From contig JAKLJP010000030.1 in NCBI GenBank assembly GCA_023151115.1, positions 58,765-94,794 of the forward strand: a stretch of 36,030 bases of DNA. The letters run 5' to 3'. The DNA is from Anaerolineae bacterium (GTDB lineage Bacteria > Chloroflexota > Anaerolineae > 4572-78 > J111). Positions 16,346 through 23,501 of this stretch are shown piece by piece; within the stretch, counting starts at the first letter, position 1; each line of letters starts with the position of its first letter. The notes below the pieces were generated by a model, which saw only the letters and a program-made list of their open reading frames with translations, was not told the origin of the DNA and made no database searches. The translations under genes were made by a program, and so were the position numbers.

Positions 16346-18753
16346 GGGCGAGAGTGACTGCGTTATTGTCCCCGTGGCTGGACGAAGCGTTGAATGTATG
16401 GCGCCTTCTGGCCGTCATCCTACTTCTGGCCGCCTTGAACAGTGTGGCCTTGGGATTGGCCAGTGTGGTCCGCGGCCTGGAGCTAGGTTTATTACTGCCC
16501 ATCGCTATCCTGGGGACGTTGATTGGCTGGACCCTGGCCGCCACTTCCTGGCCGGGCTGGTGGGCCGGCGCCATCGCCGGCAGCGCGGGCTTGGTCCTGA
16601 TGACGGTGCGGGTGGGCCGCCTGGACGGCAGCATCGTGGCCCTGCTGGGGCAGCTAGTGGGCCTGGCAGGGCAGATGTTGCGCTGGCCCGGCAACGGCCC
16701 ACCTGATACAACGCCGCTGCAATCAACCCTGACCGGCCTCTGGTTGGGGGTTGTTACCCTGTGGGGCCGGCTGCTGGAATGGGTAGCGAACATAGCCGGG
16801 GGCGAGCCGGTGTTTGACCCGGCAGCGACAGCCCTGGCCTGGGGCGTCTCCTTGTGGCTGGTGGCGGCCTGGGCCGGTTGGGCCGTGCGCCGCCGTGACC
16901 AATCGCTGCTGGCGATCCTGCCGGCCGGGGCCTTGCTGGTGATCAGCATGGCTTACGGCGGCGGCAACTTTGCTTTTTTATTATTATTGCTGGGGCTGAC
17001 CTGGCTGCTGGCGGCGCTGGTGGAACACACCGCCCGCGAGCGCCGCTGGCAGGTGGAGGGGATTGACTTTGCCCTCGACATCCGCACCGATCTGACGGTG
17101 GCTACCCTCTGGTTGGTCGCGGGATTGGTCGCACTGGCCCAGATGGCTCCGGTCATCTCGGCCCAGGCGCTGGCCGAGTCCGCCCAACGCCTGATTTGGG
17201 GCCAGCCGTTGCAGCCCGGCCCGCTGGCCCGCTCGCTGGGTTTGCAGCCGCCCCCCGGCCAGTCAGGTGTGTTTGACCAGGCTCGGCTGGGTGGTTTGCC
17301 CCGCCGCCACCTGCTCGGCGCCGGGCCGGAATTGTCACAGCAGGTGGCGCTGCTGGTGCAGCCCGACAGCCAGGCAGTCAACCGCTATCACTATTGGCGC
17401 AGCCTGACTTACGACCGTTACACCGGCTACGGCTGGGTGAGCGGCCAAACCGAAACTAGCGCTTATGGGGCGGGTGAGGCCATGGAACCGGCCTTCGAGG
17501 TAGGCCAACCCGCAGTGGTCTTGACCGAGCAAATTCAAGCGGCTGCTCAGGGAAATGGACTGCTCTACGCCGCCGGAGCGCTGCTGGCGGTAGACCAGCC
17601 TTATCAAGTGGCCTGGCGCAGACCCGGCGACGCCTTTGGGGCGACGGTGGCAGCGGCCAGCTATCAGGTTACGTCGCTGCTTCCGGCGGCAGGAGAAGCC
17701 GAGCTGCGCCAGGCCGGAAACCGTTACCCGGCCTGGGTGCGCCAACGCTACCTGGCTTTGCCGCGGGATGTGCCGGTGCGAGTGCTGGCCCTGGCCCGCG
17801 ACCTGACGGCGACCCAGCCAACGCCCTACGACCGGGCGCGGGCCATCGAAAGCTATTTACGCACCCTGCCCTACGATTTGAACCTACCCCCGCCGCCCAA
17901 CCGCGACGTGGTAGATTACTTTTTATTTGATTTGCGGCGCGGCTACTGCGATTATTACGCCTCGGCCATGGTGGTGCTGGCCCGCGCCGCCGGCATCCCG
18001 GCCCGGCTGGTCATTGGCTATGCCGGCGGTGAGTTCGACCCGGCGCAGGGCCGCTACCGGGTCAGCGAGGCCGACGCCCACGCCTGGGCCGAGGTTTACT
18101 TCCCCGGCTATGGCTGGATTGAGTTTGAACCCACCGCCGCCCGCCCCCGGCCTGAGCGAGCCGCTGCGCCGGCCGGCCTGCCCGAAATAGAGCCGGCTGC
18201 GCCTCCGGCGTTAGCCCCGGCCGGCCGGATTGCCTGGCAGCCGGGGTGGGGTTGGGCGCTGTTGTTGGGTCTGGCAGGTCTGGCGCTGGGGGGCGCAGTC
18301 TGGTCCGCCGCCGATAGCTGGGCGCTGACCCGAACCGACCCGGCCACCACAGCAGTGCGGCTGTACCGGCGGCTGCAGCGGTATGGCCCCCGCCTGGCCG
18401 TTCCCGCCTCCCCTGGCGCGACCCCTTACGAGTTCAGTAACGCCTTGATTAAGCAAATCGCTCTTCTAACCTCCAACTTCCAACCTTCCAACCTTCCAAC
18501 CTCCAGCCTTCCAGCCTCCAACCTCCAACCTTCCAACCCTTCGACTTCGCTCAGGACAAGCCTTCCAACCTTCCAACCTCTGGCCCCCGCCGCGCCGGAG
18601 ATTGAACAGTTGACCGGCCTTTATGTGAACGCCGTTTACAGCGCCCATCCTCCCGCTGCGGAGGAGCAGCGCCAGGCCATCCAGACCTGGCGGCGGCTGC
18701 GCTGGCGGCTTTGGCTCGCTTACGCGATCTGGTTTACTCGGTCACGGCTTTAA
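16342..18753 (+). CDS. TgpA-like transglutaminase membrane protein with in-frame repeat insert
   Basis: Start at 16342 overlaps the DUF58 stop (ATGA). The 803-residue protein has several N-terminal membrane helices (for example LLAVILLLAALNSVALGLAS and FAFLLLLLGLTWLLAALV), an exterior region and a transglutaminase-like domain. Catalytic Cys is about residue 536 (GYCDYYASAMVVLARAAGIP) and His about 580 (ADAHAWAEVYFPGYGW), followed by IEFEPT where the third residue would be Glu rather than Asp. One more helix (WGWALLLGLAGLALGG) and a DUF4129-like tail (TPYEFSNAL, EIEQLTGLYVNAVYS) complete it. About 40 residues rich in SNxQPSNLP split that tail and are encoded by a short-period repeat; the homologue at 25731-28082 lacks them. 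The 3' end overlaps the convergent NTPase gene by 12 bp. Confidence 0.88.
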   Translation: MRARVTALLSPWLDEALNVWRLLAVILLLAALNSVALGLASVVRGLELGLLLPIAILGTLIGWTLAATSWPGWWAGAIAGSAGLVLMTVRVGRLDGSIVALLGQLVGLAGQMLRWPGNGPPDTTPLQSTLTGLWLGVVTLWGRLLEWVANIAGGEPVFDPAATALAWGVSLWLVAAWAGWAVRRRDQSLLAILPAGALLVISMAYGGGNFAFLLLLLGLTWLLAALVEHTARERRWQVEGIDFALDIRTDLTVATLWLVAGLVALAQMAPVISAQALAESAQRLIWGQPLQPGPLARSLGLQPPPGQSGVFDQARLGGLPRRHLLGAGPELSQQVALLVQPDSQAVNRYHYWRSLTYDRYTGYGWVSGQTETSAYGAGEAMEPAFEVGQPAVVLTEQIQAAAQGNGLLYAAGALLAVDQPYQVAWRRPGDAFGATVAAASYQVTSLLPAAGEAELRQAGNRYPAWVRQRYLALPRDVPVRVLALARDLTATQPTPYDRARAIESYLRTLPYDLNLPPPPNRDVVDYFLFDLRRGYCDYYASAMVVLARAAGIPARLVIGYAGGEFDPAQGRYRVSEADAHAWAEVYFPGYGWIEFEPTAARPRPERAAAPAGLPEIEPAAPPALAPAGRIAWQPGWGWALLLGLAGLALGGAVWSAADSWALTRTDPATTAVRLYRRLQRYGPRLAVPASPGATPYEFSNALIKQIALLTSNFQPSNLPTSSLPASNLQPSNPSTSLRTSLPTFQPLAPAAPEIEQLTGLYVNAVYSAHPPAAEEQRQAIQTWRRLRWRLWLAYAIWFTRSRL
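18463..18579. repeat. TTCCAACC short-period array inside a coding region
   Basis: About 115 bp of CTTCCAACC/CTCCAGCC units are interrupted by CCCTTCGACTTCGCTCAGGA (18537-18556), itself similar to widely dispersed palindromic repeats seen in environmental bacteria. The array stays open in the transglutaminase frame. Relatives lie at 11948-12031 and 31770-31800. Confidence 0.85.
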
Positions 18754-20493
18754 CCGGGGTGTTAAAATCTGTTCAACCAGGCTCTCCAGGCCAATTGCTG
18801 ACCAAATAGCCGCAGCCGCTTTATAACAATCAGCCGCAGCCGCTTTTTGTTGTTGGGCTGCATGCCAATCCCCCATCCGGTAAAGCGCACGGGCCTGGCT
18901 GTAATTGTCTCTTATGGTCCGATACATGGCCAGGGCTTGTTCGTAGTGCTGCCACGCTTGGTCCCACTCTTGCTGCTCGCGGGCCATGTCAGCTAAAGTT
19001 AGCAGGGTGTTGGCTTCGCCGAGGCGGGAGCCGACGGCGCGGAAGAGGTCGAGGGCCTGGGCGTAGGAGGCGAGGGCGGCGTCCATCTCGTAGCGCCAGA
19101 AGCGGGTTTGGGCGGCCAGGGGCGGCGGACTGCGCAGTTCCGGGCTTTCCGCAGCGGCCAGCAGGGCCGCCCAGCGGGGCCAGTCCAGCCGCAGATAAGC
19201 GGCATGCACCGCTGCGGTCCAGGCGTCCGGGGCCGTCTCATCGCCGGCCAACAGGCGATGGTAAAGGGCCTCCACCTCATCGGTCTGGCCGATAAAATAA
19301 ACGGCGGCCTGTAGATGAAACTCGCGGCGGGCCTGGGGCTGCTTGGCTGCCAGGTAGGCGTTCTGCACCCGCCGCAGCAAATCATGGCAGGCCCAACCCT
19401 GGCCCAGCCGGGCCGGGGTCACAAAGCTGTAGCGGCGCAGGCGTTCAAACGCCTCATCGTTAAGGCGGCCGGTTTCGCCGGGCAGCACGGCGGCCAGGCT
19501 CTCCTGGTCAAAGCGGCGCAGCAAAGCCGCCCAGCGCACGGCCGTTTTAAGGGGCTCGTCCAGCCGGTCTAAAATACGGCCGGTCAGCCATTCTACGGCC
19601 TGTTCCTGCCCGGCCAGGCTGGGGATGGCTGCTACCGGCAGAGGCAGGCCGCTGGCTTGAGCCGTGCGCCACAAGTCGGCGGCCATTTCGGTCAGCAGGG
19701 GATGCCCGCCGGCCAGCCGCTCGAACACGGCGGCGCGCCAGGCCGGGTCTGTTACCCCCAGGCTGGTTAACAGCCGGTCACTGTCAGCCGCCTCAAAAAC
19801 CGGCAGTGTTTCCTGACGCCGCTCGCGCCGCCCCAGCCCGGTTAACGGCTCACGGCTGCCCACAATCACTCGCAGCCCCGCCAGCCGGGCAGCGGCCTGG
19901 CCCAACCAGGCCCACAGCCAGCCGCCGTAGGCTTTATCGGCAGCTCCAGCCAAAAGCTCATAGGTGTCCAAAAACAGGGCCAGCGGCCGGTTAGAGAAAA
20001 CTTCGGCGGCGGCTTGCAGCAAGGCGGCGGCGGTCTCAGCCCGGGCCTGCTCGTCGGCCAGGCGCAGCGCCTCGTTCTGGGTGGCGTCAATGGTGATCGG
20101 GCTGGCTGTAATCTGGCCCTGCTCCGCCTTCTGGTCTATCTGCACCTGAAGCGAGCGGCGGATGGCCTCGAAGCGGCTGCGGGCTGCCTGGCTGCCAACC
20201 CGGTAAGCCTGGTGTTCGGCCAGACCCCATTGGCTGGCCAGCGTTTCCAGCAGGGCATTCCAGTTGGTGCGCAGGGTCAGGCCCCGGCTGCCCTCAAAAT
20301 CCAGAATGGCGTAGAGGATGGGCCGAGGTTTGCAGCGGGTCTCGATGATAAAATCAAGCAGGGTGGTTTTGCCGTTGCCGCTCAAGCCGTCAAAGGCCAG
20401 CACCCAGGGGCCAGCGTTGGACCAGAGGGCGTCAAAGGCGGCCAGGGCTTCGCTGCGGTCGGTAAAGTGGCGCAGGTGGTCGGGGAGTTCCAC
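18742..20493 (-). CDS. P-loop NTPase with C-terminal TPR-like helices (STAND-like)
   Basis: The 583-residue protein has Walker A GLSGNGKT (36-43) after a hydrophobic strand (WVLAFD), Walker B LALFLDTYELL (D176) and a sensor-like strand LRVIVGSRE (about 207-215). A region resembling a winged helix follows (LDEPLKTAVRWAALLRRFD, ERLRRYSFVTP, WACHDLLRR). The C-terminal 140 residues hold tetratricopeptide-like helical pairs (ALASYAQALDLFRAVGSRLG, WDQAWQHYEQALAMYRTI, SQARALYRMGDWHAAQQQ). This is the architecture of signal-transducing STAND-type ATPases. The GTG start lies 1 bp after the stop of the small membrane-protein gene, so the two are tightly coupled. There is no enzymatic effector domain. 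A regulatory or defence role is possible but unproven. Confidence 0.85.
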   Translation of the reverse strand: MELPDHLRHFTDRSEALAAFDALWSNAGPWVLAFDGLSGNGKTTLLDFIIETRCKPRPILYAILDFEGSRGLTLRTNWNALLETLASQWGLAEHQAYRVGSQAARSRFEAIRRSLQVQIDQKAEQGQITASPITIDATQNEALRLADEQARAETAAALLQAAAEVFSNRPLALFLDTYELLAGAADKAYGGWLWAWLGQAAARLAGLRVIVGSREPLTGLGRRERRQETLPVFEAADSDRLLTSLGVTDPAWRAAVFERLAGGHPLLTEMAADLWRTAQASGLPLPVAAIPSLAGQEQAVEWLTGRILDRLDEPLKTAVRWAALLRRFDQESLAAVLPGETGRLNDEAFERLRRYSFVTPARLGQGWACHDLLRRVQNAYLAAKQPQARREFHLQAAVYFIGQTDEVEALYHRLLAGDETAPDAWTAAVHAAYLRLDWPRWAALLAAAESPELRSPPPLAAQTRFWRYEMDAALASYAQALDLFRAVGSRLGEANTLLTLADMAREQQEWDQAWQHYEQALAMYRTIRDNYSQARALYRMGDWHAAQQQKAAAADCYKAAAAIWSAIGLESLVEQILTPRLKP

Positions 20494-20494
20494 G

Positions 20495-20833
20495 TCAGGT
20501 TAGCTTGATGGGGCTGTTATCAATTTCGCTGTCCTGGTCCTTAGCCTGCTGGCTAATCTTGGCCGCCGAGTCGGCCGGGGCAGTGATGCCAGACTCTTTG
20601 ATTGCGCCGCCGGCGGTGGCCTGCTGGCGGATGTCTGGCCCGGTAGGGGTAGTGGACGGAGTCGGGGGAGACACTGTGTCGAATGGCTGGCGTTCCATCT
20701 CGGCTTCAAAGACCGGGGTTTTAACCCTCGCCTTTTTGACCCGGAAACCGGCCCGGTAAGCGCCCCAGGCCAGCCCGGCAATGACAAGCACGACGACAAC
20801 CAGGGCGATAATCAGCAGTGTGGTCAGATCCAT
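20495..20833 (-). CDS. Small single-pass membrane protein with repeat-bearing tail, partner of the NTPase
   Basis: The 112-residue protein has one N-terminal transmembrane helix (LLIIALVVVVLVIAGLAWGA, residues 6-25), a basic stop-transfer segment (RVKKARVK) and a polar cytoplasmic-looking tail. The tail contains two related units: IRQQATAGGAIKESGIT and ISQQAKDQDSEIDNSPIK share the pattern I-x-Q-Q-A ... I-x-x-S-x-I. GAGGG precedes the ATG. The gene has a good promoter and is followed after 1 bp by the NTPase. It may anchor or sense for the NTPase. I do not recognise the family. Confidence 0.72.
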   Translation of the reverse strand: MDLTTLLIIALVVVVLVIAGLAWGAYRAGFRVKKARVKTPVFEAEMERQPFDTVSPPTPSTTPTGPDIRQQATAGGAIKESGITAPADSAAKISQQAKDQDSEIDNSPIKLT

Positions 20834-20872
20834 CGAAGCCGCCCTCTGTTAATTGTCTTCGGAACTATCTCG

Positions 20873-20901
20873 ATTATATCACGGGTCTGAGTGAACTTCA
20901 A
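20873..20901 (-). promoter_or_regulatory. Promoter of the membrane protein-NTPase operon
   Basis: On the minus strand TTGAAG (20896-20901), a 17-bp spacer and a perfect TATAAT (20873-20878), preceded by TGA as an extended -10, lie 40 bp before the ATG. Confidence 0.78.
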
Positions 20902-21006
20902 CCCGGTAAAAAGTTCTGCTGAAATTGCCTAAGCGTTCTGCTTAGAGTACGATAGCAGCAGAGATGGCAGCAGGAACAAAAACCTGGACTCGGCTCGGTG
21001 AGAGAA

Positions 21007-21225
21007 ATGGCAAAATGCGATTATTGCGAGCGTGACTATCCCGAAACGGAACTTTATGAAGTTGAAACCAATCCCCAGCTTGGCCCGGTTTGGCTGATCT
21101 GTGCCCCGTGCAAGGCGAAGCGTTGGCCCACATCCCCTTTTTCTAACACAGGAATAACCCCTTCGAAAACAGCTTTACCGGAGTCCAAAAGCATAGCTTT
21201 TGGACTCCCTTTTCATCAAAGGTGA
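21007..21225 (+). CDS. Zinc-ribbon-like microprotein
   Basis: The first 40 residues form a plausible treble-clef or ribbon with two CxxC knuckles: KCDYCERDYPETELYEVE and LICAPCKAKRW. The rest (after PTSPF) is low in structure, and its last segment is encoded by the perfect hairpin at 21180-21208. The tail may therefore be a later addition to a shorter protein. An in-frame GTG lies nine bases upstream; ATG 21007 is used because it places the first cysteine pair at the very N-terminus, as is common. The stop abuts the next start at 21226. Binding to nucleic acid or protein is possible. Confidence 0.6.
   Translation: MAKCDYCERDYPETELYEVETNPQLGPVWLICAPCKAKRWPTSPFSNTGITPSKTALPESKSIAFGLPFHQR
21180..21208. 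repeat. Perfect GGAGTCCAAAAGC hairpin
   Basis: GGAGTCCAAAAGC (21180-21192) pairs over all 13 bases with GCTTTTGGACTCC (21196-21208), with a 3-nt loop. CCTTTTC follows, giving weak terminator character on the plus strand. A degenerate copy is at 10089-10115. Confidence 0.82.
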
Positions 21226-22584
21226 ATGATGAACGGTCAATTACTCCAGTTATTGGCGGCGCGGGCCGAGGCGGGCCGGCCTTTACGGGTCGGATTGATC
21301 GGCGCGGGCAAGTTTGGGACCATGTTTCTGAGCCAGGCGCGGCGGGTAACGGGCCTGCATGTGCTGGGGGTGGCCGACCTGTCGCTGGAACGGGCGGGCC
21401 TGGCCTTGCAGCGAGCCGGCTGGCCGCCGGAGCAGTATTCTGCCCGCAGTTGGGCCGAGGCGCTTAAAACCGGGGCCACCTGTCTGGCGACCGACAGCGA
21501 GGCGTTGCTTCGGGCCGAGGGGCTGGAGGTGGTCGTTGAGGCAACCGGCCTGCCCCCGGTGGGCATTCGGCACGCGCTGCTGGCGATAGAACAGGGGCGG
21601 CACGTGGTCATGGTCAATGTGGAGGCCGACGCCCTGGCCGGTCCCCTGCTGGCCGAGCGGGCCGCGGCGGCGGGCGTGGTTTACAGCCTGGCCTACGGCG
21701 ACCAGCCGGCCCTGATTTGCGAATTGGTGGAGTGGGCGCAGGTCAGCGGCTTTGAGGTGGTCTGCGCCGGCAAGGGAACCAAATATTTGCCGGCCTACCA
21801 TACCTCCACCCCCGACACGGTCTGGGAGCATTACGGCTTTACCCCGGAAGCAGCGGCGGCGGGCGGCCTGAATGCCCAGATGTTCAACTCTTTTCTCGAC
21901 GGGACCAAATCGGCTATTGAGATGGCGGCGGTGGCGAATGCGACCGGTCTGGCCCCCCAGCCGGACGGCCTGAGTTTTCCCCCCTGCGGCGTGGACGACC
22001 TGGCGCGGGTCTGCAAGCCGCAGGCTGAGGGCGGGCAGTTGGCCCACGCGGGCACAGTCGAGGTTGTGTCAAGCCTGGAGCGGGATGGCCGGCCTATTCC
22101 CCGCGATCTGCGTTGGGGAGTCTACGTTATTGTGGCCGCAGCCAGTGACTACGTGCAGCGCTGCTTTGCCGAGTACGGCCTGTTGACCGACGAGACCGGC
22201 CGTTATGCAGCCATGTACCGCCCGTATCATCTGGTGGGCCTGGAACTGGGAGTCAGTGTGCTCAGGGCCGGTCTGCGCGGTGAAGCGACCGGTTGCCCGC
22301 TGGGGTTTAAGGGCGACGTGGTGGCAGTCGCCAAGCGCAGCCTGACTGCCGGGGAGATGCTCGACGGGGAGGGTGGGTACTGCGTTTACGGCGCGCTCCG
22401 GCCTGCCTGGCAGACGTTGAGCCTGGGCGCTTTGCCCATCGGTCTGGCCCAGGGAGTCAGGCTGAAGCAGGGGGTGGCGGCGGGCCAGGTGGTGCGTTGG
22501 GAGGATGTCAGCTTTGATGAGAGGGACCCGGCGGTGCGCTTTCGCCGGGAAATGGAGCAGCGGTTTGAAGGACCAGGGCTATGA
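21226..22584 (+). CDS. NAD(P)-dependent oxidoreductase with C-terminal SAF domain
   Basis: The 452-residue protein opens with a Rossmann fold (RVGLIGAGKFGTMF, residues 21-34; LHVLGVADLSLERAG) and continues like Gfo/Idh/MocA or homoserine-dehydrogenase-related enzymes (GLEVVVEATGLPPVGIRHAL, HVVMVNVEADALAGPLL). Its last 80 residues (VAVAKRSLTAGEMLDGEGGY ... LPIGLAQGVRLKQGVAAGQ) match the SAF fold found in sialate synthase and FlgA-like proteins. Such fusions are often annotated as homoserine-dehydrogenase-like, but the substrate is usually not known. AAAGG precedes the first of two adjacent ATGs. It overlaps the next dehydrogenase gene by four bases, suggesting consecutive oxidative steps on a sugar acid or similar compound. 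Confidence 0.85.
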   Translation: MMNGQLLQLLAARAEAGRPLRVGLIGAGKFGTMFLSQARRVTGLHVLGVADLSLERAGLALQRAGWPPEQYSARSWAEALKTGATCLATDSEALLRAEGLEVVVEATGLPPVGIRHALLAIEQGRHVVMVNVEADALAGPLLAERAAAAGVVYSLAYGDQPALICELVEWAQVSGFEVVCAGKGTKYLPAYHTSTPDTVWEHYGFTPEAAAAGGLNAQMFNSFLDGTKSAIEMAAVANATGLAPQPDGLSFPPCGVDDLARVCKPQAEGGQLAHAGTVEVVSSLERDGRPIPRDLRWGVYVIVAAASDYVQRCFAEYGLLTDETGRYAAMYRPYHLVGLELGVSVLRAGLRGEATGCPLGFKGDVVAVAKRSLTAGEMLDGEGGYCVYGALRPAWQTLSLGALPIGLAQGVRLKQGVAAGQVVRWEDVSFDERDPAVRFRREMEQRFEGPGL

Positions 22585-23429
22585 TGACATCGGTGAGCGT
22601 GTTGGGGTTGGGGTTGATGGGGCGGCCTATCGCCCGGCGGCTGCTGGCGGCGGGATACCAGGTGTGCGGCTGGAATCGCTCGCCGCTGCCAGAGGAACTG
22701 GTTGAGGGTATTCCGCTGTGCTCGGCGCTGGCCGAAGCGGCACAGGCTAAAATTTGTCTGCTCACGCTGACCGACACGCCGGCGGTGGACAGTGTGCTGG
22801 CCCAACTGGAACCCCATCTGGGGCCGGGCCAGGTGGTGATGGATATGGGCACCTCCGACCCGGCTCACTCGCGGGCGCATGCCTGGCGACTGGCCGCCAG
22901 GGGTATCGGCTGGATAGACGCGCCGGTGTCGGGCGGCCCAGAAGGGGCAGCGGCAGGCAGCCTGGCGATTATGGTCGGCGGAACGGTGGACGACTTTAGC
23001 CGGGTGCGCCCTTTTTTGGAAATGTTGGGCGGCAATGTGGTTCGGGTGGGCGGGCCGGGAACGGGTCATATGGCGAAGCTGATCAACCAACTCATCGTTG
23101 GGTTGACCATTGAGGCGGTGGCCGAAGCTTTGACCCTGGCCGAAAAGAGCGGCCTCGACCCCCACCTGCTGCAGCAAGCCCTGCAAGGCGGCTTTGCCGA
23201 CTCCAAAATTTTGCAGCTCCATGGCAGCCGGATGATCAATCGCGCCTATGTGCCGGGGGGCAAAGCCAGAACGCAGTTGAAAGACCTGCATCTGGCCCAG
23301 GAGCTGGCCGGGTCGGTTTCAGTCACCCTGCCGCACCTGGAAAGCGTGATCGCCCGCTACCAGGAGTTGGTGGCCCAGGGCGATGGCGATCTGGATCATT
23401 CGGCGCTGCACAAACTCCTGTGGCCCTGA
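22581..23429 (+). CDS. 3-hydroxyisobutyrate dehydrogenase-family protein (beta-hydroxyacid dehydrogenase)
   Basis: The 282-residue protein has the N-terminal dinucleotide fold (SVLGLGLMGRPIARRLLAAG), the substrate signature DAPVSGGPEGAAAGSLAIMV and the catalytic lysine in GHMAKLINQLIVG, the usual order and length of this family. These enzymes oxidise beta-hydroxyacids such as 3-hydroxyisobutyrate, tartronate semialdehyde (as the reductase), L-threonate or 6-phosphogluconate. The precise substrate cannot be read. ATGA overlap with the SAF-domain oxidoreductase implies a shared pathway. Two adjacent ATGs (22581 and 22584) could both serve as start. Confidence 0.9.
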   Translation: MMTSVSVLGLGLMGRPIARRLLAAGYQVCGWNRSPLPEELVEGIPLCSALAEAAQAKICLLTLTDTPAVDSVLAQLEPHLGPGQVVMDMGTSDPAHSRAHAWRLAARGIGWIDAPVSGGPEGAAAGSLAIMVGGTVDDFSRVRPFLEMLGGNVVRVGGPGTGHMAKLINQLIVGLTIEAVAEALTLAEKSGLDPHLLQQALQGGFADSKILQLHGSRMINRAYVPGGKARTQLKDLHLAQELAGSVSVTLPHLESVIARYQELVAQGDGDLDHSALHKLLWP

Positions 23430-23501
23430 AAACCGGGGAAATAAGGGCAAGGTAAGTTCCTTCAGTTCCTATGAGTTCCCTCTTCTGAACAGGTAAAAGA
23501 A

